Notes: a model not told the origin generated them from the sequence alone. A DNA stretch of 64,000 nt from Cohnella caldifontis (GCF_029360585.1 NZ_JAQZSJ010000003.1:186001-250000), one strand, 5' to 3'. Shown: positions 43,157 through 52,560, numbered from the stretch's first letter. Translations and numbers: made by a program.

Positions 43157-43530
43157 TCGGATCCCTCCGGTTTTGGATTCGATGAACAGCATTCGGTTTG
43201 CCGATCGTCGGAACGCCTGAAAATACAGCATAACTCCGGCGAGAGCAACCGATTCACTTCCTGTTGATTCAACTCGTAGTAACTCCAAGTTCCTCTGGTT
43301 TCGCGCTTGATAAGCCCCGCATCCAGCAATATTTTCAGGTGATACGAAATCTTGGATTGCGGCATTTCGAACACTTCGCATAAGTCGCAGACGCAGATGT
43401 TGCCCCGTTGGGTCAGTTCATACATGATTTGAAGCCGTTTTTGATCGGCGAGCGCCTTGAATTTGCTTTCATACGCCGAGAAATCGACGGACGCGTTTGA
43501 TTCATTCAATAACGGAAGTTCTTTCAGCAT
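43153..43530 (-). CDS. arsR: ArsR-family arsenic-responsive repressor
   Basis: 125 residues, winged helix. The As(III)-binding site ICVCDLCE lies in the DNA-recognition helix region near 45-52, followed by MPQSKISYHLKIL. A Cys-containing tail (CC, ECCSS) is unusual. ATG 43530 follows GAAGGTGAG. It overlaps arsM by 4 nt and is expected to bind the ATCAAA-N4-TTTGAT palindromes at 43743 and 43801. Confidence 0.9.
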   Translation of the reverse strand: MLKELPLLNESNASVDFSAYESKFKALADQKRLQIMYELTQRGNICVCDLCEVFEMPQSKISYHLKILLDAGLIKRETRGTWSYYELNQQEVNRLLSPELCCIFRRSDDRQTECCSSNPKPEGSE

Positions 43531-43540
43531 AAGCTCACCT

Positions 43541-43723
43541 TCAGCAGCATGGTGCAGGGCAACAAGCGGCAACCGGGTTTACCGCGGCGGAATTCGTACG
43601 CTTGTTTTGCTTTTTCGGTACTTGTTCAGGTTGATTTGTCCATTTCCAAGCCTGTAGGGCTGATTGTTCGATTTCCGTTTGTTTTTGAATCATCAGATAC
43701 GGAGTGCCGTAAAGATTCATCAT
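43541..43723 (-). CDS. Small protein with C-terminal Cys motif in ars operon
   Basis: About 60 residues from ATG 43723. N-terminus MMNLYGTPYLMIQKQTEIEQ, then a tail ending ACCPAPCC. It is the first gene of the minus-strand ars unit, 10 nt ahead of arsR. Four Cys at the tail could bind As(III) or a metal, as a chaperone or sensor; the function is inferred from position only. AAGGTGAG precedes at long spacing, so the start is uncertain. Confidence 0.6.
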   Translation of the reverse strand: MMNLYGTPYLMIQKQTEIEQSALQAWKWTNQPEQVPKKQNKRTNSAAVNPVAACCPAPCC

Positions 43724-43742
43724 GTCGGAACCACTCACCTTA

Positions 43743-43758
43743 ATCAAAATAATTTGAT
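43743..43758. promoter_or_regulatory. ArsR-type operator 1
   Basis: ATCAAAATAATTTGAT, an imperfect 16-nt palindrome of the ATCAAA-N4-TTTGAT type. It lies just downstream of the minus-strand -10 (TAAGAT on minus, 43765-43770) and -35 (TTGATT, 43789-43794; spacer 18). Confidence 0.75.
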
Positions 43759-43800
43759 GAACAGATCTTACCACGGAAGGTGCGGCTCAATCAATGCTAA

Positions 43801-43816
43801 ATCAAAAATATTTGAT
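43801..43816. promoter_or_regulatory. ArsR-type operator 2
   Basis: ATCAAAAATATTTGAT, same 16-nt design as operator 1, 58 bp away. Between the two divergent ars units, it would control the plus-strand arsR-arsB-arsC unit and possibly both. Confidence 0.72.
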
Positions 43817-43920
43817 CAATAACTAAAATGTTCAAGTAACGCTTTATAAGTTAACACTAATATAACAATCCGATTATATGATGGAATAGACTCGTCGACC
43901 AAAGGGAAGGAGGATGCAAA

Positions 43921-44234
43921 ATGCCATCGTTCGATGAACTTACCGAACAATTGAAGCTCGTATCGGACAAAACCAGGTTGACGATCCTGGCTTTGCTGAA
44001 GGAAAAAGAGATGTGCGTCTGCGATATCGTTGAAATTCTTCAGACTACGCAGCCGAACGTAAGCCAGCATTGAAGAAATTGAAGACCGGCGGACTCGTTA
44101 ATGAGACCCGCAGAAGTCAATGGATCTACTATTCGTTGAACGTGGAGGATAAGCCGATGCTTAAAGAAGTGATTGCGGAGCTTCCTTCCATGAGAGAACG
44201 TATCGACGCATCCAAGCCCCAGAGCTGCGATTAA
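43921..44234 (+). pseudogene. arsR: ArsR-family regulator, single-base frameshift
   Basis: ATG 43921 follows GGAAGGAGG. The frame encodes MPSFDELTEQLKLVSDKTRL..., an As-binding MCVCDIVE and TTQPNVSQH, then hits TGA at about 44071. One extra T there would restore HLKKLKTGGLVNETRRSQWIY and a full protein of about 104 residues ending QSCD at 44234. Everything else is well preserved, so it is either a very recent mutation or a sequence error. Its function may be supplied by the second arsR at 43153. Confidence 0.8.
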
Positions 44235-44247
44235 CCCGGGAGGCAAC

Positions 44248-45540
44248 ATGCTGATTCTCGCATCCGCCATTTTTCTCGTCACATTAGTTTTCGTCATCTG
44301 GCAGCCCAGAGGGCTGAATATCGGCTGGTCCGCCTGCGGCGGGGCGATCGTCGCCCTCATTGCCGGAGTCGTTAGCTTCCAAGATGTATGGGATGTTACC
44401 CGAATTGTGTGGAACGCCACGCTCGCTTTCGTTGCTGTCATCCTCATCTCTTTAATCCTTGACGAAATCGGATTTTTCGAATGGGCCGCTTTGCGCATGG
44501 CCCGCTCTGCCAAAGGCAACGGCAAACGGATGTTTGTATACGTCGTCTTGCTTGGAGCAGCCGTTGCCGCGTTCTTCGCAAACGATGGAGCCGCGCTCAT
44601 CTTAACTCCGATCGTACTCGCCATGGTTCGGGCCCTCAAATTCGATGACCGGATGGTTTTGCCTTTCATTATGGCAAGCGGATTTATTTCCGATACGGCA
44701 TCCTTGCCGCTTGTCGTGAGCAATCTGGTCAATATCGTCTCCGCCGATTTTTTCGGCATCGAATTCGTGCAATACGCCGGCAGGATGATCGTTGTCGCTC
44801 TATTCTCCATCGCGGCGAGTTTGCTTGTTCTGTACCTCTATTTCCGCAAGAACATTCCGAATCAATACGATTTGGCGCAACTGAAAAAGCCGATGGAAGC
44901 CGTAAAGGATCTGCGCCTGTTCCGTGTCTCATGGGTGGTGTTGGCGGTACTGCTGGCGGCTTACCTGTGCAGTGAATTCGTTCATATTCCGGTATCCTTA
45001 ATTGCCGGCGTCGTTGCGTTGATTTTCTTGATGCTGGCTAGAAGAAGTCCCGCAATTCCTACATGGAACCTGGTGAAAGACGCGCCTTGGTCCGTCGTCG
45101 TATTCTCGATCGGCATGTACGTCGTCGTGTACGGACTTCGAAACGTGGGATTAACCGATGAGCTGGGCAAAGCCTTTCAGTGGGCGGCGGATCAAGGGTT
45201 GTACATGGCGGCGGTCGGCGGCGGCTTTATCGCGGCCATCCTCTCCTCCATCATGAACAACATGCCGACGGTCATGATCGATGCGCTGGCCATCAAAGGG
45301 ACCCAAACAACCGGAGTCTGGCGGGAAACGCTCATTTACGCGAATGTCATCGGATCCGACCTCGGGCCCAAAATCACGCCGATCGGTTCGCTGGCCACCT
45401 TGCTCTGGCTGCATGTGCTTTCGAGTAAAGGGGTCAAAATCGGATGGGGCTATTACTTCCGGGTAGGCATGGTTCTCACCGTACCCGTCTTGTTCATTAC
45501 GCTTTCGGGTCTCTATCTTTGGCTCAAAGTCATTCATTAA
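44248..45540 (+). CDS. arsB: Arsenite efflux permease
   Basis: 430 residues, about 12 helices, ArsB/NhaD-type fold. Conserved stretches include [50 protein letters not shown] and [23 protein letters not shown]. Extrudes As(III)/Sb(III). 14 nt behind the arsR pseudogene and 31 nt before arsC. Intact. Confidence 0.92.
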   Translation: MLILASAIFLVTLVFVIWQPRGLNIGWSACGGAIVALIAGVVSFQDVWDVTRIVWNATLAFVAVILISLILDEIGFFEWAALRMARSAKGNGKRMFVYVVLLGAAVAAFFANDGAALILTPIVLAMVRALKFDDRMVLPFIMASGFISDTASLPLVVSNLVNIVSADFFGIEFVQYAGRMIVVALFSIAASLLVLYLYFRKNIPNQYDLAQLKKPMEAVKDLRLFRVSWVVLAVLLAAYLCSEFVHIPVSLIAGVVALIFLMLARRSPAIPTWNLVKDAPWSVVVFSIGMYVVVYGLRNVGLTDELGKAFQWAADQGLYMAAVGGGFIAAILSSIMNNMPTVMIDALAIKGTQTTGVWRETLIYANVIGSDLGPKITPIGSLATLLWLHVLSSKGVKIGWGYYFRVGMVLTVPVLFITLSGLYLWLKVIH

Positions 45541-45570
45541 AAACTCGTCCGATAAAGGAGAAATGCAAGA

Positions 45571-45993
45571 ATGGATAAGCCGCTTGTTTACTTTTTGTGT
45601 ACGGGGAATTCGTGCCGGAGCCAGATGGCGGAAGGTTTTCTGAAGGCGCTGGGCGGCGATCGATTCGAAGTGAAAAGCGCGGGTTTGGAAGCGCACGGCC
45701 TTAATCCGCGAGCTGTTCAGGTGATGAGTGAAGCCAGTGTGGACATTTCGCATCATACGTCGGACGTCATGGATCCGGAAATTTTGAATCGCGCGACATA
45801 CGTCATCACCCTCTGCGGTCACGCCGACGAGCATTGCCCCGTCATTTCGAATCCGAACGCGACCAAATGGCACTGGGGCTTCGACGACCCCGCTAAAGCC
45901 ACGGGCACGGAGGAACAGATCATGGCGCGGTTCCGTGCGGTCCGGGATGCGATGAAAGAACGGATCGAGAGGTTCGTTCGGGAAGGGAAGTAA
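45571..45993 (+). CDS. arsC: Arsenate reductase (thioredoxin-dependent)
   Basis: 140 residues, low-molecular-weight phosphatase fold. P-loop CTGNSCRSQ with Cys10 (nucleophile) and Cys15, and the redox pair Cys81 and Cys88 in [11 protein letters not shown]. It reduces As(V) to As(III) for export by arsB. AAAGGAG lies upstream. Confidence 0.93.
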   Translation: MDKPLVYFLCTGNSCRSQMAEGFLKALGGDRFEVKSAGLEAHGLNPRAVQVMSEASVDISHHTSDVMDPEILNRATYVITLCGHADEHCPVISNPNATKWHWGFDDPAKATGTEEQIMARFRAVRDAMKERIERFVREGK

Positions 45994-46062
45994 AATACGC
46001 TCAATTCGGCGGAGAGTAAGTCCGATATAAGAAAGAGAACGATATCCACCGGAGGAAAAGAC

Positions 46063-46473
46063 ATGCAAATCTCCCAGAATCCATGGGCGGCGGTCGTCCC
46101 CAACCTGTACGCTTCGGCAAGGAAGCCGGAGGCCGACCTTCGATTGGAATCCGCCCAACTTCCCGTCACGCGCGAAAACCATGACTTGCTGGAGATCAGC
46201 GACGCCGGCCGTCAGCTGGCGGAAGGCGCGATCGAGCATCGGCCCGCCCGCCGCGTCGAAATTCCGGACAAGCCGCAGGGCGCTCCGAACGATTATGTGA
46301 ATCCGGCGGAATGGATGAAGCGGGTCGATCCGGAAAGGTACGGCAAGTTCCAAGAAGCGCTGGAGAACGGCGGGGATTGGAGCCGGCTGCTCGTCCAATT
46401 CGTCCAGCAGGCGCAGAAGCATCCGGAATGGGTGAGTACGTACCTGGCGGAGAGAAACCGGCAGTCCGGCTAA
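46063..46473 (+). CDS. Hypothetical protein
   Basis: 136 residues, soluble, basic-acidic mix, rich in Glu, Arg and Pro. No motif recognised. The central segment VNPAEWMKRVDPERYGKFQEALENGGDW is the most structured-looking. ATG 46063 follows CGGAGGAAAAG. Followed by its own terminator at 46497, so monocistronic. Confidence 0.65.
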   Translation: MQISQNPWAAVVPNLYASARKPEADLRLESAQLPVTRENHDLLEISDAGRQLAEGAIEHRPARRVEIPDKPQGAPNDYVNPAEWMKRVDPERYGKFQEALENGGDWSRLLVQFVQQAQKHPEWVSTYLAERNRQSG

Positions 46474-46496
46474 ATACGGAAAGCAAACTCGGCGAG

Positions 46497-46520
46497 AACC
46501 CTCCATTCCGGAGGGTTTTT
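46497..46520 (+). terminator. Terminator after hypothetical gene
   Basis: AACCCTCC-ATTCC-GGAGGGTT then TTTG, 23 nt after the stop. Confidence 0.8.
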
Positions 46521-46537
46521 GTTTTCGTTCCGGGATG

Positions 46538-46567
46538 TTACGCAGGTTCGCAGGCAAATGTTATAAT
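46538..46567 (+). promoter_or_regulatory. Promoter of rlmN
   Basis: A perfect -10 TATAAT at 46562-46567 with a weak -35 TTACGC (46538-46543) at 18-nt spacing. Confidence 0.55.
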
Positions 46568-46600
46568 AACCCCACCAAGCTTCGAAAAGAGGAACGACGA

Positions 46601-47662
46601 ATGGCGAAAGTTTCCTTGTACGGATTTCCGCAGGAGAAGCTGGCCGATTGGCTGGCGGAACGCGGACAGAAACGATCCCGGGCACACCAGGTCTGGGATT
46701 GGTTGTACCGCAGGCGGGCGACCGATTTCGCGGACATGGCGGACTTGAACGAGACGTGCCTCGGGTTGCTGAAGGAACATTTCGAGCTCGGAACGTTGAC
46801 GGAGCACACGAAGCAGGTGTCCAAGGACGGCACGGTGAAGTTCCTGTTCCGGCTGGCGGACGGCAACCTGATCGAAACGGTGCTCATGCGGCACGGCTTC
46901 GGCTTGTCCGTCTGCGTGACGACGCAGGTGGGCTGCAACATCGGCTGCAGCTTCTGCGCGAGCGGGCTGCTCGCCAAGAGCCGGGACTTGTCCGCCGGCG
47001 AAATCGTCGAGCAGATCCTGCAGGTACAGCTGTATTTGGATCGGGAGGGCAAAGGCGAGAACGTCACGCATATCGTGGTGATGGGCATCGGCGAGCCGTT
47101 CGACAACATGAAGAACTTGCGGGATTTCCTCGCGGTGGTCAAAGACCCCAAAGGGCTGGCCATCGGCCCCCGCCACATCACCGTCTCCACCAGCGGACTC
47201 GCGGACAAGATCAAGGAGTTCGCGGACGACGATCCGGGCGTCAATCTCGCGGTTTCCCTCCACGCGCCCAACAACGAGCTGCGCTCCCGGATCATGAAGA
47301 TCAACCGGGCGATTCCGATCGAAAAGCTGATGGACGCGATCGATTATTACCTCGCGAAGACGAACCGGAGAATCACGGTGGAATATATTCTGCTGAAAGA
47401 CGTCAACGACCGGCCCGAGCACGCTTTGGAGCTGGCGGAACTGATCGGGGATCGGCGGCGGTTCATCAACGTGAACCTGATCCCGTACAATCCGGTCGAC
47501 GAACACAGCCAGTATCGGAGGAGCGCGCAGGAGGCGATCCGGACGTTCTTCGATACGCTGAAGAAGCAAGGCGTCAAATGCACAACCCGCATCGAGCACG
47601 GAACCGACATCGACGCCGCCTGCGGCCAGCTGAGGAGCAAGCAGATCCGCCAAACGGTGTAG
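46601..47662 (+). CDS. rlmN: 23S rRNA (adenine-2503-C2)-methyltransferase, RlmN/Cfr family
   Basis: 353 residues, radical SAM enzyme. Cluster motif Cys112-xxx-Cys116-xx-Cys119 (GCNIGCSFCASG), the C-terminal catalytic Cys in GTDIDAACGQL, and RHITVSTSG and VNLAVSLHAPNNELRSRIM are seen. RlmN-type sequence features outweigh Cfr-like ones, though some Paenibacilli carry Cfr-like paralogues and position alone cannot exclude this. GAGGAACGACG precedes ATG 46601. Confidence 0.85.
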   Translation: MAKVSLYGFPQEKLADWLAERGQKRSRAHQVWDWLYRRRATDFADMADLNETCLGLLKEHFELGTLTEHTKQVSKDGTVKFLFRLADGNLIETVLMRHGFGLSVCVTTQVGCNIGCSFCASGLLAKSRDLSAGEIVEQILQVQLYLDREGKGENVTHIVVMGIGEPFDNMKNLRDFLAVVKDPKGLAIGPRHITVSTSGLADKIKEFADDDPGVNLAVSLHAPNNELRSRIMKINRAIPIEKLMDAIDYYLAKTNRRITVEYILLKDVNDRPEHALELAELIGDRRRFINVNLIPYNPVDEHSQYRRSAQEAIRTFFDTLKKQGVKCTTRIEHGTDIDAACGQLRSKQIRQTV

Positions 47663-47693
47663 TCTTTTCAAATCGGGAGAGGGGGCAATACGA

Positions 47694-48248
47694 ATGGGGA
47701 AAAAATTCGAAGCGATGCTGCCGGAGCATGAGGAGTTCATCCGCAAGCAGCGGTTGTTCTTCGTCGGTACGGCGCCGTTGTCCGGAGAGGGACACGTCAA
47801 TTTATCGCCTAAAGGGTACGACAGTCTGAGGATTCTGGGACCGAACCGGGCGGCCTATCTGGATCTGACCGGAAGCGGCAACGAGACGAGCGCGCACGTG
47901 CGGGAGAACGGGCGGATCACGCTCATGTTCTGCGCCTTCGAGGGCCCGCCCAATATCCTGCGCCTGTACGGACGGGGAACGGTCATCCTGCCCGGGACCG
48001 CCGAGTGGGATGACCTGGTCCCTCTATTCCCTTCGGTGCCCGGAGCCCGGCAAATCATCGAGGTCGACATCCATTTGGTCACGACAGCATGCGGTTACGC
48101 CGTGCCGTTCATGGATTACGCCGGAGAGCGGGATACGCTACAGCGCTGGGCGGTCCAGAAAGGCGATGAAGGACTCGTCCAATACCGCAAAGAGAAAAAC
48201 GCGCGCAGCATCGACGGCTTGCCGACGCCGCTCGGCTTGGCGGACTAG
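47694..48248 (+). CDS. Pyridoxamine 5'-phosphate oxidase family protein
   Basis: 184 residues with a split-barrel flavin fold. FFVGTAPLSGEGHVNLSPKGYD and YLDLTGSGNETSAHVRENGRITLMFCAFEG are the typical FMN-binding segments. Probably an FMN-dependent reductase rather than true PNPOx. GGAGAGGGGG lies upstream of the start. 31 nt behind rlmN, so co-transcription is possible. A terminator follows. Confidence 0.82.
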   Translation: MGKKFEAMLPEHEEFIRKQRLFFVGTAPLSGEGHVNLSPKGYDSLRILGPNRAAYLDLTGSGNETSAHVRENGRITLMFCAFEGPPNILRLYGRGTVILPGTAEWDDLVPLFPSVPGARQIIEVDIHLVTTACGYAVPFMDYAGERDTLQRWAVQKGDEGLVQYRKEKNARSIDGLPTPLGLAD

Positions 48249-48316
48249 GGCGGTCGGCCGGCGCGTCGGCCGGTCAACGGCGAGAAGGGCGGCTCTTTTC
48301 GAAAGTACGTGATATC

Positions 48317-48352
48317 GAAAGCCCCGACCGGGCAGGGTCGGGGCTTTCTTCG
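48317..48352 (+). terminator. Terminator after PNPOx-family gene
   Basis: GAAAGCCCCGACC pairs perfectly with GGTCGGGGCTTTC around GGGCAG and is followed by TTCGCGTTTT. Confidence 0.85.
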
Positions 48353-48421
48353 CGTTTTCGAGCGCAGAGGGGAGAGAACAGCCGGCGGAATGCGGGCGCG
48401 TATGTTTTCATAGGAACGCAG

Positions 48422-48451
48422 GAATCCTAGAAACGGCAAGCTTCCATTATT
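48422..48451 (+). promoter_or_regulatory. Possible sigma-G promoter of ger operon
   Basis: GAATC, 18-nt spacer, CATTATT: one mismatch from consensus in each element, 28 nt upstream of the GTG start, consistent with forespore expression of germinant receptors. Confidence 0.45.
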
Positions 48452-48479
48452 TACACCCCGTCCCAAGGAGGGATCGACG

Positions 48480-50003
48480 GTGGGGGATTCCGGCTCCGCG
48501 CTTACCATCAGCGGTTCTTATGCACAGGATTTGGCGCGGTTCCGTCAGGTGTTCGAGAGATGCGCGGATGTCGTTTACCGTTCTTTCGCGCTGGATTCCG
48601 GCCGGAACGGTACTTTCATCTTCATCGTCGGCTTGGTGGACGAGCAGCGGTTGGAAGCGGAATGCATCCGGCCTTTGATGCGGGAGGAGGCCCGCGGTTT
48701 CGCGCCGAGCCGGGGGCCTTTGCCCGACCCTGCCGATTTTCTGCACGCGGACCGGTCGGAATCGGAGACCGACATCGCGAAAGCCGCGGAGGCCGTATGC
48801 CAAGGGAAGGCGGCGCTTTTGCTCGAGGGAGAACGTTCCGTCACCCTGGTGAATTTGCTCAAATGGGATAAGCGTGCCGTGGAGGAACCGGCATCGGAAC
48901 CGGTCATTCGCGGTCCTCGGGACGGTTTTACCGAAAGTTTGGCAAGCAACCTCGCGCTCGTGCGCAGAAGGCTCGCGACGACGGACCTCAAGGTCGAGCT
49001 CATGCGGATCGGCGATCGCTCCAAAACCTCCGTGGCCGTCGTTTACCTGGATTCCCTCGTGCTTCCCGGCGTTCTGAAGGAGGCTCGGGAACGCCTGAGC
49101 CGGATCCGGATCGACGCCGTCCTGGAAAGCGGGTATCTCGAAGAGCTGATTGCCGACAACCCGTACAGCGTTTTTCCCCAATTGCTCAATACGGAACGGC
49201 CGGACCGGGTCGTGGGGGGGATGCTGGAGGGCAGGGTAGCCATCTTGACGGACAACACGCCCTTCGCGCTGGTCGCTCCCGGCACGTATGTGGATTCGCT
49301 GCAGGCCAGCGAAGACTACTATCAAAATTACATCGTCTCCAGCGCGACCCGCCTGCTCCGTTTCTGGCTGTCGTTCAGCGCGCTCGTGTTCCCGTCCATC
49401 TATATCGCGGTGACGACGTTCCATCAGGAAATGATCCCGACGAGCCTGCTGTTCAGCATCGCTTCCTCGCGGGAAGCCGTTCCGTTTCCCGGCATCGTGG
49501 AAGCCTTCGTCATGGAAGCGGCTTTCGAAGGATTGCGGGAAGCGGGCATCCGGCTGCCGCGCCCGGTAGGCCAAGCGGTCAGCATCGTGGGGGCGCTGGT
49601 CATCGGGCAGGCCGCCGTCCAAGCGGGCATCGTCTCCGCCATGCTGGTGATCGTCGTATCGTTCACGGGCATCGCCTCGTTTATCTTTCCGATATACGCC
49701 CAAGGTTTGGCGTTGCGGTTTTTGCGTTTTCCGATGATGCTGCTGGCCGGTACTTTGGGGATGTACGGCTTATTCCTGGGTCTGCTCGCGCTGCTGATCC
49801 ATCTCTGCAAACTCCGCTCGTTCGGAGTCCCCTATTTATCCCCGCTCGTTCCCTTGCAAGCGGACGGCATGAAGGATTCGATGATCCGCGCTCCTTGGTG
49901 GCGGATGGTTCTCCGGCCGCAAGAAACCGGCAAACGGAACCGCCGGCGCATCCGTGCCGGATCGCGCCCCGGGCCGCCGAGCGGCGGGGAGTCGGGCGGA
50001 TGA
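48480..50003 (+). CDS. GerA-family spore germination protein (A subunit)
   Basis: 507 residues. N-terminal hydrophilic part, then about five helices in the C-terminal half with the family stretch SREAVPFPGIVEAFVMEAAFEGLREAG and PRPVGQAVSIVGALVIGQAAVQAGIVS. Forms the spore inner-membrane germinant receptor with B and C subunits. GTG 48480 follows AAGGAGGG. Stop overlaps gerC start (ATGA). Confidence 0.92.
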   Translation: MGDSGSALTISGSYAQDLARFRQVFERCADVVYRSFALDSGRNGTFIFIVGLVDEQRLEAECIRPLMREEARGFAPSRGPLPDPADFLHADRSESETDIAKAAEAVCQGKAALLLEGERSVTLVNLLKWDKRAVEEPASEPVIRGPRDGFTESLASNLALVRRRLATTDLKVELMRIGDRSKTSVAVVYLDSLVLPGVLKEARERLSRIRIDAVLESGYLEELIADNPYSVFPQLLNTERPDRVVGGMLEGRVAILTDNTPFALVAPGTYVDSLQASEDYYQNYIVSSATRLLRFWLSFSALVFPSIYIAVTTFHQEMIPTSLLFSIASSREAVPFPGIVEAFVMEAAFEGLREAGIRLPRPVGQAVSIVGALVIGQAAVQAGIVSAMLVIVVSFTGIASFIFPIYAQGLALRFLRFPMMLLAGTLGMYGLFLGLLALLIHLCKLRSFGVPYLSPLVPLQADGMKDSMIRAPWWRMVLRPQETGKRNRRRIRAGSRPGPPSGGESGG

Positions 50004-51210
50004 CGCCGGCGTTCGAAGCAAGGAACGGACGAGTGCGGAAGACCGCTTTCTGGTTGGGCATCTTCATCCTGTTTCCGTTACTGGGGGGGTGCTGGAGCCG
50101 AATCGAGGTGAACGATATCGCGATCGTGACGGCGGCCGGACTGGATCAAGGGGAAAGGGGAAACGTCAGGCTGTCGCTCATGCTTGCCGTGCCCCGTCTG
50201 ATCGGCACCGGTTCGGCGCAAGGCGGGGGTGAGAGCAAGATCGAGAACGACGCCGCATGGGTCGTTACCGAGGAGGGCAGCGATCTCATGGATACGTACC
50301 GGAAATTGCAGGAGAAACTGCCGCGGCAGATTTTCTTTTCGCACTGCCGGGTGATCGTCCTGGGAAGCTCGCTCGCTTCCCGGAGCGTGACGCCTTACCT
50401 GGACTTTTTCGAACGGTACCGGGAATCGCAATTGAAGAGCTATTTAGTCGTCTCCAAGACCTCGGCAGAAGACGTTCTGGCTTTCAAATCCAAATTCGAA
50501 AAGCTTCCTTCCGAGGTGCTCAGGGAAGAACTCAAACGGGAGCTGATCCCCAGCGTGCGGCTCGTCGACTTCCTGAACGCGTTGATGTCGGAAGGAGACG
50601 CCCCCTTTGCCCCGGTCGTGGAGATCAAGAAATCCGCAGCCGGGAGCGGGGGGGTAGACAGCCTTGCCGTAACAGGCGTTGCGGTGTTCCGCGGGGACCG
50701 CATGGTGGGCCGATTGAACGACGAAGAAGGCCGGGGCGTCATGTGGGTCCGGAAAATGGTCCATGAAGGCGTCGTCACGGTCGAATTCCCGCACGAAGGG
50801 GAACCGGAAAAATCAGCGGGGAAATGGAGGACATCCGGGTTCGCCGGGAAGTTTCCGTCCGCGGAGACCGGGTGCACATCCATCTCCGGATCGCGATCAA
50901 ATTGAATATATACGAAAACACGACGGGACTCAGCCTCACCGAACCCCGGAACGTGAGTCGGATTCAGCAAGGGGTGAAAGATGACATCGAGGAACGGATC
51001 CTCGAGGCCAGCCGGAAGGTTCGGCGGGAGTTCCGCACCGACATCTTCGGATTCGGGAAATCGGTCTACCGCCATCACCCGCAAGCGTGGAAGAAAACGT
51101 TCCGGGACCGGTGGCCGGAATCGTTTCCCGAAACTTCGGTCTCGGTCGGCATCGACGTGAAAGTCCTGCGGACCGGCTTGACCAACCGTCCGATCCAACT
51201 CAAGGAGTGA
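50000..51210 (+). pseudogene. Ger(x)C-family germination lipoprotein, frameshifted
   Basis: ATG 50000 overlaps the gerA stop. The N-terminal frame has a signal with lipobox LLGGC (Cys near 32) and SRIEVNDIAIVTAAGLDQ, continuing to about residue 270. At 50808-50812 the run of five A's (six expected) throws the frame, and the rest (SGEMEDIRVRREV... to IQLKE, ending 51210) is in the +1 frame. Restoring one A gives a normal protein of about 403 residues. As written, the C-terminal third is lost. Either a homopolymer error or an inactive receptor subunit. Confidence 0.8.
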
Positions 51211-51217
51211 TTCCCGC

Positions 51218-52324
51218 TTGATCCGGATTTCCCGCTTCCAGCTGTTCTCCATGCTGATCCTGTTCCAGCTCGGGACGACGATCCTGTTCGGTTTCGCCTC
51301 GGGGGCCGGCAGGGACGCATGGATCGCTTCGCTCCTTTCGGCTTTGCTCGGCGCGGCGATCATCGCCGGTTATTTGGCCTTATTCCGGATGACCGGCGGG
51401 CTTACGCTGGTCGAGTGGTTTCCCGCCTTGTTCGGCCGATGGCCGGGAACGATCGCGGCTTGGCTGTATCCCCTCCTCTTCCTGTACGACGCGGGCCGCA
51501 TCGTCGCCGATATCCGGTTCCTGTTTCCGATCACCATTCTGTCGGGAACGCCCGACTGGGTCATCGCGGGCTCTTTCCTGATCGTGGTCGTTTACGGGCT
51601 ATACGCGGGCGTGGAAGTCGTGGGAAGAGTGGCGGGCGTCCTGTTTCCGGTCGTGATGGTTTTTTTCTTCCTGGAGATCGTGCTGCTGGTCGCTTCGGGA
51701 AGTCTGGATGCCCACCATCTCAGCCCGGTCATGGCGGAAGGGTGGGGAAGGGTGTGGAATACCGTATGGCCCTTGGGGATCACGCAAACTTTCGGGGAAA
51801 GCATTTCGTTCGCGATGATCTGGACTTATATCGCCCGGAAGAACGGTTTGGCCGGCACGACGCTGGCCGCGACGCTGGCCGCCGGAGCCATTATCGCGTT
51901 AACGGACGTACTGGGCATCAACGGATTGGGAGAGGGCGTGTTCAGGCAGATGACGCTTCCGTCCTTGGCCCTTCTGAAACTGCCCAGCTTAGCCGATTTC
52001 CTGGAAAACCTCGACGCGCTCGGCGTCATCTATTTGGTGGTGAACGCCTTCATGAAGCTTTCCCTGCACCTGCTTTCCGTCGTCCTCTGCGTCCGCCGGC
52101 TGACGGGGGCGAAGAGCGACCGCTGGATCATTCCCGCGGCTGCGGCGGCAGCCTTCTTCATGGGCATGACGATGGCGGACAGCTTCACCGATCACCTGGA
52201 GGCTGGATTTCGTAACCTTCCCCTGCAGATCTGGGTGCCGCTGTTTCTCGTGCTGCCCGCGGCCGCCCTCGCCGTCGCGGGGATCCGGAAGCTCGGCAAC
52301 GCGAAAGGAGAGAACCCATCTTGA
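51218..52324 (+). CDS. GerB-family spore germination protein (endospore permease, B subunit)
   Basis: 368 residues, ten or so helices, APC-superfamily fold; probably recognises the germinant. Starts at TTG 51218 with AAGGAGTGA upstream. Typical segments: LILFQLGTTILFGFA, LVEWFPALFGRW, GEGVFRQMTLPSLALLKL. 7 nt behind gerC. Intact. Confidence 0.9.
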   Translation: MIRISRFQLFSMLILFQLGTTILFGFASGAGRDAWIASLLSALLGAAIIAGYLALFRMTGGLTLVEWFPALFGRWPGTIAAWLYPLLFLYDAGRIVADIRFLFPITILSGTPDWVIAGSFLIVVVYGLYAGVEVVGRVAGVLFPVVMVFFFLEIVLLVASGSLDAHHLSPVMAEGWGRVWNTVWPLGITQTFGESISFAMIWTYIARKNGLAGTTLAATLAAGAIIALTDVLGINGLGEGVFRQMTLPSLALLKLPSLADFLENLDALGVIYLVVNAFMKLSLHLLSVVLCVRRLTGAKSDRWIIPAAAAAAFFMGMTMADSFTDHLEAGFRNLPLQIWVPLFLVLPAAALAVAGIRKLGNAKGENPS

Positions 52325-52560
52325 ACCGTTATTGGCCGTGGGAATCCCGCAACCTTATCGATGCGCCTTGGAAAATGCAGATCATGATGCTCGCGTTGGC
52401 GGCGGTTTTTTCCGTGCTGACCTGGGCGAGGAACCGCGCGCGTCCGTCGGGCGGAGGGAAACGGACTTCCGCCGGCGCTTCTGCCGGATCGGCCGAACAG
52501 CCGGTTCAGCCGGCTTCGGGCGGCGCTCCGTCCACCCGGAACCATTCCGAAACGGAGTAA
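52321..52560 (+). CDS. Small membrane protein of the ger operon
   Basis: 79 residues from TTG 52321, overlapping the gerB stop and preceded by GGAGAG. One hydrophobic helix (KMQIMMLALAAVFSVLTWA) at about 18-36, then a Gly/Ser/Ala/Pro-rich hydrophilic tail. Tight coupling suggests a receptor-associated subunit, comparable in place to the small D proteins of some ger operons, which is inference. Confidence 0.65.
   Translation: MNRYWPWESRNLIDAPWKMQIMMLALAAVFSVLTWARNRARPSGGGKRTSAGASAGSAEQPVQPASGGAPSTRNHSETE

Noticed and set aside
43816..44070. Minus-strand frame opposite the arsR pseudogene
   Set aside because: An antisense shadow; the plus strand clearly encodes ArsR motifs in two frames around the frameshift.
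46601..47662. Cfr-type antibiotic-resistance methyltransferase
   Set aside because: The sequence around the radical SAM core and the C-terminus reads as RlmN-like; I found no Cfr-specific feature, although phylogeny would be needed to exclude a Cfr-like paralogue.
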